From NCBI GenBank assembly GCA_018304425.1, contig JAGVWE010000004.1:254121-318120 (forward strand): a stretch of DNA of 64,000 nucleotides, read 5' to 3'. Shown in pieces: positions 16,667 through 26,532 of the stretch (positions are counted from its first letter, which is position 1; every line of letters starts with the position of its first letter). A program made the position numbers and the translations under genes. Source of the DNA: Candidatus Iainarchaeum sp. GTDB taxonomy: Archaea; Iainarchaeota; Iainarchaeia; Iainarchaeales; UBA10219. The notes beneath the pieces are model-generated. The model worked only from the letters and a program-made list of their open reading frames with translations. It did not search any database and had not been told where the DNA came from.

Positions 16667-19600
16667 TCACGTGGCCCGCGTGGCGTTCCACCGGGTATAC
16701 GTGTCATATAACTCGTCCAGGTCCGGCTCGGCAGGCGCGCGGTACTTCTTGCCATAGGCTTGCAGGACGCACGCAAACTGCTGGGCTTCTTCTCCGGGGC
16801 AAGCAGCCAGCAGGGACTTGACTTCCCCGGCCGCGCAGTCAAAGCTCTCGGCAAGGCCCTTGAACTTGGGGTCGGGCTTGCCGCACCCCGTGATGTACTC
16901 GTAATTGGTTTTCGCGCCCAGGTCCGTTTGCCAGATGCCGAGGACGATCAGCAGGGCCTCTGGCACCCCGGCTTTTGCCGCTATCTCCGTCGAGTGATGC
17001 CCAATGGCTTCGTAATAGGTTTTCACGTACCTTGCTTCCGTTTTTCCTTTTTCGCCCCACAACCCGGCGTTGGGCCGCAAATTGTGCAGGGCCTTGGAAA
17101 CGTCCTTGTCAAACGCCTTGCCCGTGCAGTCCTCGAGCTTCTTGCTCTGGTCCACCGCTGCTAGGTCCGTTACGAGTGAAATCTTTTTCTCGACGAAGTC
17201 GCCCACGCGCTTCATGGTCACCTTGTAGGTCTCGCCCCGCTTGAACTTCTCGTCCGGCATCTCCGCCGTCACAACCTTTCCGTCCGGCGTCTTCACGGTC
17301 GCGGACGCGACAATGCTTTCCGTGGGAGTAATGGGTTCGGCGGCGAACTGCCAGTACGCTTCCCAAGCCAGCAACCCCATGAACTGCGCGAACAACCCGG
17401 AAACCACGCCGCCCAACAACTTCAAGGCGCCCTTGCCGCTCGCCTTCAAGATAGTGTCAGTAAAGAATTTCTTGATGGCCCCCGAGCCCTTGCCCTTGAC
17501 TCCGGTCTTCCGCATTTCCTCGAGGATGTCTTTCATGATTTTTTCCTCTTTTTCGCCGAGGGCAACGGATTCCTTGGCTGAAAGGGTTTGAACACCGGCC
17601 AGCGCACTCCACACGGTTTTCTCGGCTTTCACCACATCAGCCACCCTTGCATTGACGGCGGCGGTGAGCTGGTTTTTGGCAATGCTGCCATTGCTGGTCC
17701 ACACCGCGTCGCGCAAGGCATGCTCTACTTCCTGCCTCACCGCTGCCCTAAAGGGCGTTGCGCCAGGCGTTGGAATAAGGCCCCCACCTGCCTTGGTTTC
17801 AATGGCATCCACAATCTTGGGCGCAAGTTCATCCGACCACTGCATAATCTGGGCATTGCCGCCTGGACTGAAATCGGTTACGTTCCAGCCACCCACGTTC
17901 CTTCCCGGCGTAAAAGTTCGCAGCATGTTCTTGGTGTTGATGTTGTCAGGAAGGATTGCACTCTTGAACGCCGCTTCCACGTTCTCGCTCGTCAGCTTTT
18001 TCAACGCGGCTTCGTCGGCTTCCGTGATGAGTTTCCTCGCCTCTGCCCTGAGCGCCGTGTCGAAGTGACCCGCCCTGAATGCGGGCCGGTTGAGAACCAC
18101 GGGGGCCACTTCCTGCCGCGCCTTCAACAAGGCTTCCTGCAACTCCGTTTCAGTCAACTGCTTGCCTTTCGTGTAATAGTTGTCGAACAAGTATTTCTCG
18201 AGTTCTTCCGCGTACTCCCTGTTGAAAGTTTTCCTGGCGGTTTTGTCCAATGAATCCAGTTGCGCGGTCCACCGGGCGTTGCTTTCAGCGGTGGCAAGCT
18301 CTTCCGATACCTGGCCAAAGATTTTTTTGGCGCTTTTTTCGGTCAACGGCTTCTTCAGCTCCGGGATGACCAATTCCTTGGCCGCGCCCTCGGCGCCAGC
18401 CAGTTTGGCCCCCTCTTCCACGGCTTCCTTGACCGCGGCCTCTCCGCCGCCGGCCGCAGCCGCCTTCTCCAATGCCGTGCCAGTAACCCTCCGGATGGTG
18501 GCCGGGATGGCCGGAATCACTACCTTGCCGGCCGAACTGCCAATGCCCACCGTCACCAGCATGTCCTCGGTCTTGCTCTTGAAGTCCTCCAAGTCCTTTC
18601 CGCTCGCCTTTCCGCTGGCAATCTGTTCGGCCTGCGCCTGGAAGTCCGCCACCTGTTTTTCGGTCACGGTTTCCGGCGAACCCAAACCAACGGTGCGCTT
18701 GGCAGTCGAGTAAACCCCGGAACCCGCCTTGGAAATCGTGGTTCCCACCTTGCCCAAGACGCCGGCGTAATCCAAGCCAGCGACGCCAACGGGAACTATG
18801 CAGTCCCAGAAGAAGCTAAAGGCCCCCACCGGGAAGCCGGCCGCAGCCGCAATGAACTTGGCGCTCCCGCACCCGACCAGGAAGACGCCCAGGCCGCCGA
18901 ACTTCTGCAACGTGAACTTCTTGTCATACGCAGTCTGCCCCTCGGCCGGCGCGTCCGCCAAAATCTTGGTGGCGTCGTCCATCCGCGCCTTGGCGTCCTC
19001 GAGGTTCTTCAAGTTGCTCAACGTGATTTCGTCGGGGCCGCCCTTCCAGCCCAGGGTGGCATACAATTCCTTGGTCTCGCCATCCGCTAGCGGTTCCTTG
19101 GCGATGCGGTCCATGAAGTCATAGGGGTGCAGGGCGCACACCTGCAGGGAAACGGTTCCGTCCTTCGCGGCCTTCTTGGCGTGCACCGCGGACTGCGCGC
19201 CCAACACGAGCTTCTTGCCCTGCACCATCTGCGCGTGCGCGTCGCCCAACGCGCACACCTGGAAGTTCTTGTAATAGCGGCCCTTCAAGTCCTTTTCCTT
19301 CAAGTCCATGGCGGAAAACGCCTGCGCGCCCACTTCTTCCTTCCGGGTTTCCTCAAAGGGCTTGCCGCGGTACACCCGTTGCTCGCGGTTCTCCACCTGG
19401 GCCTGCACGTAGAATTCCTTCAAGCCGTTGAACGCCGTTTCCTGCTTCACCGACACCTTGACCGGCTCGGAGACGTCGCTGAACACGTTGAAGTCACAGC
19501 ACGCGGTGTTCTGGCTGACCGTCAACGGGTTCGGGCAGGCGTTGAGCTCCAGTTGCCCGATTTTCTCGGTGGACTTCAACCAGAACGCGTTCTCGTTGTC

Positions 19601-22600
19601 CGTGATGCAGCCATCGATTTTGCGCTCGCTGAGCTCCCGCATGGCCAGCGCCGCGCTCTGCACGATTTGCTTTTCGACCTTGGCCTTCGCGGCCTCCTCG
19701 CCGCCCTCGAAGTCCTTCACCAACGCGTTAATCGTCATCTTCTGGCCGGCCTCCGTGGAGCGAATCAGGTCGAGTTTGACGAGGTAGCCCTGCGTGTCCC
19801 CGGTGGCCAAGCGCACCCGGTTGAATTCCGGCTCGCCTTTCCGGACCCGCTTGTCCGAGTTGAACAGGGAGGACGCGAACTCCTTGGCCAGGCCCTCCAT
19901 TTTGTCGTCCGCATAAGTCACCAGGCCGGGCCAGGCGTTCCGCGTGTTGTCCGCCGAGTAGCCCGCGTCCAGGGGCAGGAACGCCATCGCGTTCTGGATT
20001 TTGTTCTCGCATTGCTGGGTCAACTGCCGCACGTTTTCGCCTTCCTCCAATTCAGAGCGCAAATCCAGGTAAACATCCATGGCATCTGTAATCATTCTCC
20101 CGCCCTGCACCTTGACCGCGCCCGACAGCCGGGCCTTGTAGAGGCCGCAGCCCTCGAAGGCGTCGGAGAAGAAGAGCTGCTTGCCGTAGCCCGTGGCCAG
20201 GCTCTGCCGGTACTCGTCTTCCGTGGCCGGGAACTTGACGTTGTAGGCGTTCAACTCCGGGGCCTTCTTCGCGAAGCCGTCCTTCAACGCTTCCACGCTG
20301 AGCACGTCGTTCGCGAAATAGACTTCGAACTTGTCGGGCCGCAAGCCCAGGTTCTCGAACAGGCAATAGCCTTCGTTGAGGGCCGCGTTGTCCGCATAGC
20401 AACCCGTGTTCGCGACCTCGTTCTTGTAGTGCGCGGTAATCTGCTTCTGCGCGTCCCGCAGCTTTTCCTGGATGCGCTTGGCCAGGAACTGGCCCAACTG
20501 CTCGGCATCGCAGTAAGCCTTGTCGCAGTCCGCCTGCTTCGCGATTTTGGGGAAGGAAACCTTTTTCCGCTCGTTTTTGTCGCACACCGGGATTTCCTCG
20601 GGCTCGGTGGCGGCCTCGCCTTTGAGCGTGGCCGACTTGCCCAACTCCAGCTGCACGCTGATTGGCTGCGAGGAAACGAATTTGTTGCTGCGCACCAGCA
20701 ACGCGCGCAAGTACACCGGCACCGGGCTCGACGTGAAGTAGGCCTCGTTCTTCTTGAGCGTCAAATTGACCGTGGTCGAGGCCCCGGGGAAGAGCACCGT
20801 GTCCTTGACCGCCAAATCCAGTTCGTTGGCGCCAATCCGCTTGGGTTCCGCGCCCAAAACCCGGACCTCTTCCGCGCAACTGTTCTTGACGGTCAGGGCT
20901 TCCTGCAAGGCCCCTTCCGTGGCCCGCTTGGACTTGAACTCAATAAACGCGGGACTGACCACCAGGCATTGCTTGGGCGAGATGTGCACCGTGACAATTA
21001 TGGGGCCGAAGTCATGGGTTTTCCCGTTGATGATGCCCCGCATCCCGATCTCCTGGACGTCCAGGGGAGTGGTCTTCTCGGTCCGCTGCGCCCTCGCCAC
21101 CACGTAATAGGGGGGCATGAGGCTCTGGCCCCGCCGCAGCACCTGCACCGGGAACTTGGGCTCAATCTCGATCTTGGCGTTCCCGGACTGGAACCTTCCC
21201 CCCACCGAGAAGCTGAGGTTCTGGATGTCCGCGTACCCCACGTTGGTCGCATAAATGGGCACCGTGACCTTGGCCTCTCCCACGCCAGTATCCGACAGGT
21301 AAACGTCGATGTTCCTGGACACCTGCAAGGCAGAGTCCTTGTTCCACAACACGACTTCCAAGGGCAGGGACTTCGACAACAAGTCGCTCCTGAACCACAC
21401 GTCGTAGAGGAACCGCTGCTTTTCCGCGTAATTCCGTTCCAGTTCGTTGACCACGCTGACGTTGATGGTCCGGGTGTCGGTCTGGCTTCCCGCCGGCCCC
21501 AGCAAGAGGTTTTCAACGGCCACGCGGATGCTCTGGTCAGGCACCCCCACCGGCACCACGGCTGACTGCAACTCGACTTCCGTGGCGCACTTGTTTTTCG
21601 CCGTAATCTGCACGGCCTGCGTGCTCGCCGGCTCGGTCAACAGGTAGGTCACGAGCCGCGCCGAACTGAATTCCACGCAGTTGGGGTCCAGCGGCCGGTT
21701 GTAGTCCAGCACCACCCGCGTCTGCGCTTCGACGCGGAACTTGCCAAAAATCCGTCCCCTGAAAATCACGTCGGCTTCGCCGTGCGCGCGCTCGGCCTTG
21801 CCGCTGTACTCGCCTGCCACCGTCACCTTGCCACTGGCATTGGGTTCAATCGCGTTCGGCGGCGTAACCCGCAGGTCCAGGTCCTCCGGGAAGTCCCCTA
21901 TCTTCACGACTTCAACGGTGAGGTCCTGCACGCGGTCCGAAGAGGTATTCCGCAAGTCGAACCGCTCGTCCGCGTTCTTCTGCCCCTTGGGGATGTTGAC
22001 TTCCACGGCTTGCGGCGCCGTTAACACCCCGTCCCGGCCTATTTCGACCACGCCTTCCAGGGGCTTATAGTCGGCCGCGTTGGCCGTGAACCGCAGGGTT
22101 CCCGCGGGAAAAGCGTTCTTGACTAGGTACAAGCCGTTCAAGCCCTTGTTCACGGTGCCCGTGCCCTGGATGACCCGCAGGGGCGCGTTGCCTTCGCCGT
22201 AGAACGTCAGGACCGCCCGCTCAACAAAGGAACCGTCCCCGGCCTTCAACAAGACCGTGAAGTCCTGTCCGACCAGGACGCGGTCGGGCGAGACCGTGGC
22301 CGTCATGCCCTGGTCCTGGCTGACCTCGAAGTTGAAGTTCTGCGTCACCGCGCTCACGGCCGAAATCAATTGCACGGTCAAGGCCGCCGAACCCTTTTCC
22401 ACGGCCTTGAAGTAGAGCCGCACCTGGACCGGGCCGCCCGGCAAGACCTTCAAGTCCTTGGCCGTGAGGTCCGTGTCCGTCGAATCCTTATCCGGGAAGT
22501 CCGCGAACTGTTCCACGCCGTAACCCGTGAAGAAAATCTTGGGCGCGTTCCTCGAAGTCGCGCCCTTGACCGTGACGCTGACTTCCCGTGCGGGCGCGAC

Positions 22601-25078
22601 CTCGACTTCCAAGGCATACTTGTTCCCCACCACCGCGTGGAAGTTGCCGGCCTCGAACACGGTCCCGTCTTCGGCGAGGAACCGGTAGGTCGCGCAGAAC
22701 TCGTCCTTGCAGGTGGGCCGGGCGTTGAACACCGGCACGTCGACGCGGTTGGTTTCCGCGTACAAGCCCGTGCGCTGGGCGGAGAACTCCAGGCCCTCCA
22801 ACAACGGATCCCTGGGCAGCCTATAATAGGCCGAGCCAATCCGGGTCCAGGCCCGGTAATACAGGGGATACGAGCTGCTGGCAGCGGTTTCCTTGGCTTT
22901 CAACCGCACCTTGTACACGCGTTCCGCCGCGCCTCCCTCGTGATACAATTCCAGCCACCGGTTGTATTCCCCGGGCAAGCCCCGGTTCCGCAAGTCAATG
23001 CCTTCGAAGCCGGGACTCGGCTGCGGCGTGTAACTGCGTCCATACGCGAACCTGGGAGCCAGGCCCGTGAAGCCAATGATGCCCGCATCGCTGGAGTCCG
23101 CGAACCTGATTTCGTCGGGCCCGAACCGGAAGTGCATGCCGCCCACGTATTTCCCGTCCGGCCACGCCGTCTTGAACACCGCGTAATAGTCCTGGCCCTT
23201 GACGATTCCCTCCACCTTGTTCCCGTTGGGGTCCTCGAAGCCCATGAACTGGACTTCGGGGGCCAGGCCCGTGACCTTCTGCTCGCCAATCGTGAGGCTC
23301 AAGGCATTCTTGCCTTCCACGAAGACCTCTTCCTCGAACAACGCGCCATCCCGGCCCGTGTAACTCACTTTCACGGTCTTCAAGCCGCCGGGGTTGAAGT
23401 ACACCGTGCCGCCCGTTACCGGGCCCGAGTAGAGGACGTTGCCGCTCGTGGACGACACCACGATGTTGCCCGCCGCCATCGGCTGGCCCTGCGCGTCCAC
23501 CAAGGACAAGGCGAACACGCCTCGGTCGGTTTTCATGAAGATTTCAAGCCGGTTCTCGGCCCTCGCATCCGTTGCCAGGGAGGCCTCGCCTTTCTCGTTT
23601 TCCTTGACGGCCGTGACCAACAGCGTTTTGCCGACGGGAACCACCGCCTTGGCGTAGCCCGTGATGTCGGTCCTCGTCTGGGAAACGCCTAACGGCAACT
23701 CGCCCCCCGCCACGGACTCGTAGAAGGTCAGCACCGCGTCGTTGGCGGCATCGCCCTTGGAGTCGGAGACGAACACGCTCAGGGTAGTCGAGTTGTCAGG
23801 CGCGGCCCGCGCCAACGGAAGGGTGTACTCGGTTTGCTGTTGGGCGTTGACCTCGATTCGGGCCGGCAGATACCGTTCCGCGTTGGCCGTGACGTAGTAC
23901 TTTTGCTGCGCGTCCAGGTTCCGGAAGTAAACGTCTCCACCGAACTGGGTCAAGCCCGAGTCCATGAACTCGGCTTGCGCGTCATACAATTCCACGGCCG
24001 CGTTGGACAACACGAGGCTGCTGTCCTGCGCCGTGACCGTGACGTGAATGGATGCGCCGCCCTTGCGGAGCTCGACTTGCACGACCTCGCTGTCGTCCCG
24101 CAGGGTCTTGCTGATGAGTTCAACCGAGGAGTCGAAGGCAATGTAGCCCTCCGCGGATACCACGTACCGGATGCTCGTGCCCTTGGCTATCTTCGTGAAG
24201 TATTCCCCGTCCTCGTCCACGTCGTCCAGGATGAGCTCGCCGCTCTTGGCGTCATACACCTTGACCGAGACCTCGGGCACCAGGGTCTTCGAGTCCGCGT
24301 CGAACACCCTGAAAATCGCGTTGGACAAGCCGATGGTGGCGCTGGCCTTGGGCGGAACCTCCAGTTCCGAGGTCGAGCCCTCGGAGAACCGCAGGACGAA
24401 CGCCTTTTCCTCGTAGTTGTCCGCGTAGACCTTCAATTCCACGTCCTCGCCTTCGGGAACGCCGAGGCAGGACACCAGGCCGTTGCCTTCGACTTCGCAG
24501 GAGATTTCCTCGCCCGTGGAAAGCCGTGCCACGACCTTCGCGTTCTTTATCTGGTCCTTGGTCTGCGAGTCAACCAGGGAGAGCCTTCCCAGGATGGTGC
24601 TGACTTCCTTCTGCAACTGCACGGCCACGCTGGCAGACTTCTCGTTGACCTTGACTTCGCCGGAACCCGACAGGTAACCTTCCTTGGCGCCCACGACTAT
24701 CAGGGTCGCGCCAATCGGCACGCCCTTAACGGCAACCGTTTCCCCGTCGCGTAGCACGTCTTTTTCGAGGGCAAACCGTTTGCCGTCCTCGCCCTTGACC
24801 TGGACTTGCACGCCGCTGACCGGCTGGCTGAACTGGTCCACGAAATGAGTGGTCAATTGCACGTCATAGCTGGTGCCCACGAAGACCAGGCCCAGCACCA
24901 GGCCCAACACCACCAAGAACAAGGCGGTGAACACGGGGAAGGCGGGAATGCCGCGTTGTTCCAACGCGTCAATCAAGCCGTAGACCGGGAGCCCCTTGCC
25001 GTCCAGGAAGTCGGCGAAGCCAAAGAACCGCTCCTCCAAGGCCGAGTAAAAGCCGCCTAACATCTCCGACAAACCCAT
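16667..25078 (-). CDS. Giant surface protein C, paralogue of A and B
   Basis: 2803 aa. The N-terminal tag has LPVYGLIDALE and IPAFPV before an anchor at about residues 48-70. Then come beta-rich repeats like those of A and B, the shared module ending in CKDEFC, and Cys-paired beta domains. From about residue 2050 the protein changes character: hydrophobic stretches near 2080-2130 and 2565-2590 enclose an Ala/Glu/Lys-rich helical region. The last ~120 residues (GVPEALLIVLGIWQTDLGA, then four Cys) resemble by eye the helical start of lysozyme/transglycosylase-like domains, where a Glu is normally catalytic; here the place has Gln-Thr-Asp, so activity is doubtful. AGGT lies just before the ATG. 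Role unknown; an adhesin or a delivered effector are both conceivable. Confidence 0.85.
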   Translation of the reverse strand: MGLSEMLGGFYSALEERFFGFADFLDGKGLPVYGLIDALEQRGIPAFPVFTALFLVVLGLVLGLVFVGTSYDVQLTTHFVDQFSQPVSGVQVQVKGEDGKRFALEKDVLRDGETVAVKGVPIGATLIVVGAKEGYLSGSGEVKVNEKSASVAVQLQKEVSTILGRLSLVDSQTKDQIKNAKVVARLSTGEEISCEVEGNGLVSCLGVPEGEDVELKVYADNYEEKAFVLRFSEGSTSELEVPPKASATIGLSNAIFRVFDADSKTLVPEVSVKVYDAKSGELILDDVDEDGEYFTKIAKGTSIRYVVSAEGYIAFDSSVELISKTLRDDSEVVQVELRKGGASIHVTVTAQDSSLVLSNAAVELYDAQAEFMDSGLTQFGGDVYFRNLDAQQKYYVTANAERYLPARIEVNAQQQTEYTLPLARAAPDNSTTLSVFVSDSKGDAANDAVLTFYESVAGGELPLGVSQTRTDITGYAKAVVPVGKTLLVTAVKENEKGEASLATDARAENRLEIFMKTDRGVFALSLVDAQGQPMAAGNIVVSSTSGNVLYSGPVTGGTVYFNPGGLKTVKVSYTGRDGALFEEEVFVEGKNALSLTIGEQKVTGLAPEVQFMGFEDPNGNKVEGIVKGQDYYAVFKTAWPDGKYVGGMHFRFGPDEIRFADSSDAGIIGFTGLAPRFAYGRSYTPQPSPGFEGIDLRNRGLPGEYNRWLELYHEGGAAERVYKVRLKAKETAASSSYPLYYRAWTRIGSAYYRLPRDPLLEGLEFSAQRTGLYAETNRVDVPVFNARPTCKDEFCATYRFLAEDGTVFEAGNFHAVVGNKYALEVEVAPAREVSVTVKGATSRNAPKIFFTGYGVEQFADFPDKDSTDTDLTAKDLKVLPGGPVQVRLYFKAVEKGSAALTVQLISAVSAVTQNFNFEVSQDQGMTATVSPDRVLVGQDFTVLLKAGDGSFVERAVLTFYGEGNAPLRVIQGTGTVNKGLNGLYLVKNAFPAGTLRFTANAADYKPLEGVVEIGRDGVLTAPQAVEVNIPKGQKNADERFDLRNTSSDRVQDLTVEVVKIGDFPEDLDLRVTPPNAIEPNASGKVTVAGEYSGKAERAHGEADVIFRGRIFGKFRVEAQTRVVLDYNRPLDPNCVEFSSARLVTYLLTEPASTQAVQITAKNKCATEVELQSAVVPVGVPDQSIRVAVENLLLGPAGSQTDTRTINVSVVNELERNYAEKQRFLYDVWFRSDLLSKSLPLEVVLWNKDSALQVSRNIDVYLSDTGVGEAKVTVPIYATNVGYADIQNLSFSVGGRFQSGNAKIEIEPKFPVQVLRRGQSLMPPYYVVARAQRTEKTTPLDVQEIGMRGIINGKTHDFGPIIVTVHISPKQCLVVSPAFIEFKSKRATEGALQEALTVKNSCAEEVRVLGAEPKRIGANELDLAVKDTVLFPGASTTVNLTLKKNEAYFTSSPVPVYLRALLVRSNKFVSSQPISVQLELGKSATLKGEAATEPEEIPVCDKNERKKVSFPKIAKQADCDKAYCDAEQLGQFLAKRIQEKLRDAQKQITAHYKNEVANTGCYADNAALNEGYCLFENLGLRPDKFEVYFANDVLSVEALKDGFAKKAPELNAYNVKFPATEDEYRQSLATGYGKQLFFSDAFEGCGLYKARLSGAVKVQGGRMITDAMDVYLDLRSELEEGENVRQLTQQCENKIQNAMAFLPLDAGYSADNTRNAWPGLVTYADDKMEGLAKEFASSLFNSDKRVRKGEPEFNRVRLATGDTQGYLVKLDLIRSTEAGQKMTINALVKDFEGGEEAAKAKVEKQIVQSAALAMRELSERKIDGCITDNENAFWLKSTEKIGQLELNACPNPLTVSQNTACCDFNVFSDVSEPVKVSVKQETAFNGLKEFYVQAQVENREQRVYRGKPFEETRKEEVGAQAFSAMDLKEKDLKGRYYKNFQVCALGDAHAQMVQGKKLVLGAQSAVHAKKAAKDGTVSLQVCALHPYDFMDRIAKEPLADGETKELYATLGWKGGPDEITLSNLKNLEDAKARMDDATKILADAPAEGQTAYDKKFTLQKFGGLGVFLVGCGSAKFIAAAAGFPVGAFSFFWDCIVPVGVAGLDYAGVLGKVGTTISKAGSGVYSTAKRTVGLGSPETVTEKQVADFQAQAEQIASGKASGKDLEDFKSKTEDMLVTVGIGSSAGKVVIPAIPATIRRVTGTALEKAAAAGGGEAAVKEAVEEGAKLAGAEGAAKELVIPELKKPLTEKSAKKIFGQVSEELATAESNARWTAQLDSLDKTARKTFNREYAEELEKYLFDNYYTKGKQLTETELQEALLKARQEVAPVVLNRPAFRAGHFDTALRAEARKLITEADEAALKKLTSENVEAAFKSAILPDNINTKNMLRTFTPGRNVGGWNVTDFSPGGNAQIMQWSDELAPKIVDAIETKAGGGLIPTPGATPFRAAVRQEVEHALRDAVWTSNGSIAKNQLTAAVNARVADVVKAEKTVWSALAGVQTLSAKESVALGEKEEKIMKDILEEMRKTGVKGKGSGAIKKFFTDTILKASGKGALKLLGGVVSGLFAQFMGLLAWEAYWQFAAEPITPTESIVASATVKTPDGKVVTAEMPDEKFKRGETYKVTMKRVGDFVEKKISLVTDLAAVDQSKKLEDCTGKAFDKDVSKALHNLRPNAGLWGEKGKTEARYVKTYYEAIGHHSTEIAAKAGVPEALLIVLGIWQTDLGAKTNYEYITGCGKPDPKFKGLAESFDCAAGEVKSLLAACPGEEAQQFACVLQAYGKKYRAPAEPDLDELYDTYTRWNATRAT

Positions 25079-25118
25079 TACCTATTTCACCCGCTATAAT
25101 TAATGGCTGACGAAGTAG

Positions 25119-25132
25119 TATATTAAAGTATT
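25119..25132 (-). promoter_or_regulatory. TATA-like promoter of giant C
   Basis: The A/T-rich stretch 25094-25135 between the ATPase stop and giant C holds two candidate boxes; the one at 25119-25132 would give a ~20-base leader with AGGT before the ATG. Confidence 0.4.
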
Positions 25133-25191
25133 TAATAAACCCTTTGCCTGCCTGCTGCCTTGCTTTTGAGCCCCCAACGAATGCCCCGCTT

Positions 25192-26367
25192 TTAGTCCAG
25201 TTGCGCCGGGATTTCGTCCGCGGTTATCACGCTTATCTCGCATCCATTGAGGACCGTTTTCACTTTTTCACCTTCGTATGCCACGACCAGCGCTTTTTTG
25301 GGCTTGTATTTTTCGATGAACGAGCGGAGGCTTCTTTCGATTTTTCCGGCCGCAAACGTTTTGACTTCAATGGGGATGAGGCGTCCCTCTTTCTGCACGA
25401 CGAAGTCGACTTCGGCCTTGCTCTTGCTTTTCCAGTAGTTTGGGGTGAAGCCGGCCTTCCGGATTTCGTTGAGCACGTAGTTTTCGAACATCTTTCCCTC
25501 GTTTTCGAGTTCGTTCGGGAAGGCATCCATGATCGCGTTTCTCATGCCAGTGTCGTTGAAGTAGAGCTTGGGTTGTTTGGCCAGCTCGAGGCCCTTGTTC
25601 GTGAAATAGGGCCTTACCCGCGTGATGAGGTAGCTTTTTTCGAGTGCATCCATGTATTTTTGGAGCGTGGGCGTGCTGATGCCGAGTTTTTTGGAGATGG
25701 CGCCATAGTTTATCTCCGTGCCGATGTTCGCGGCCAGGTATTTGGCGAGCCGTTCGAGTTTTTCCTGGTCGTTGATGCCGAATGCCATGAAAGTGTCCTT
25801 TAGAAGAGCCGTGGTGAAGAGGTTCTTCAGGAGGGTCTTCTTGGCTTCCGGCGATTCCGCCAGCACCACCGCCGGGTAACCGCCGTACACCGCGTGCTCC
25901 CACACGTGCCGCCGAAGGATGTCGGCGACGAATGCTTTCTGGCCTTTCGCGGAGAGGAACTCGCCGAGGCTGAAGTTGGGAAGCGTGAGGATTCCGACCC
26001 GTCCCGTGAGGTGGGAAAGCACGCTTGCCTCCAAAAGCGCTTGCGAGGAGGCGCTCACCCAGAGCTTGTAACCCGCATCCGCCAGGTACTTCAGCTTGAT
26101 TCCTGCTTCCTTCCCATATTGCACTTCGTCAATGATGGTTGGGCGGTCCTTGGCCAAGTACTGTTGCTCGAACCTTTTCACGTCGCCGTCGAACAGGGAT
26201 TTGGCGCTTGGGTCGTCGAGGCTGACGTAAGACACGTCCCTCCCCTTGGCCATTTGCTCCCGGAGGAAAGTGGTTTTTCCGGCCTGCCGGGGGCCGATGA
26301 CGGCCACTATCTTGTACAGCGCGTCCAACTGCCTGAAGCCAGGGCCTGCTTGCCTTTCAACCCACAT
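25192..26367 (-). CDS. AAA ATPase with DUF4143 nuclease-like C-terminal domain
   Basis: 391 aa from the ATG at 26367 (a TTG one codon earlier is possible). N-terminal ATPase: Walker A GPRQAGKTT at about residues 28-36, SLDDP, Walker B-type PTIIDEVQY near 96-104, and the sensor-like stretch LWVSASSQALLEASVLSHLTG after it. The C-terminal half has the winged-helix and PD-(D/E)xK-like pattern of DUF4143, with ELENEGKMFENYV and ending in EVDFVVQ...PIEVK. This is the COG1373 family, widespread in archaea and bacteria; a role in toxin-antitoxin-like or defence functions has been suggested but is not settled. It is single-gene, with its own leaderless promoter, between two giant surface genes. Complete, no damaged motif. 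Confidence 0.9.
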   Translation of the reverse strand: MWVERQAGPGFRQLDALYKIVAVIGPRQAGKTTFLREQMAKGRDVSYVSLDDPSAKSLFDGDVKRFEQQYLAKDRPTIIDEVQYGKEAGIKLKYLADAGYKLWVSASSQALLEASVLSHLTGRVGILTLPNFSLGEFLSAKGQKAFVADILRRHVWEHAVYGGYPAVVLAESPEAKKTLLKNLFTTALLKDTFMAFGINDQEKLERLAKYLAANIGTEINYGAISKKLGISTPTLQKYMDALEKSYLITRVRPYFTNKGLELAKQPKLYFNDTGMRNAIMDAFPNELENEGKMFENYVLNEIRKAGFTPNYWKSKSKAEVDFVVQKEGRLIPIEVKTFAAGKIERSLRSFIEKYKPKKALVVAYEGEKVKTVLNGCEISVITADEIPAQLD

Positions 26368-26390
26368 CAACTACTACTAAACCCAAAGCA

Positions 26391-26400
26391 TTATTTAAAT
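26391..26400 (-). promoter_or_regulatory. TATA box of the AAA/DUF4143 gene
   Basis: ATTTAAATAA on the minus strand is centred 29 bases before the ATG at 26367, with no ribosome-binding site between: a leaderless start. Confidence 0.55.
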
Positions 26401-26532
26401 TTAACCCTGCCGTTTTTAAAAAAGCCTGTTTTTCTCGCCTTTGGCTGGGGGTTGAATTCCACGGGCATTTCCTTGACGCTTTGAGGTATCCGGCCGCATG
26501 GACTTAGAATGGGCCGTACCCCCTTCCAGCAA

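Noticed and set aside
19127-21565. An 812-residue plus-strand frame within giant C
   Set aside because: Same antisense effect, with no motif, signal or ribosome-binding site.
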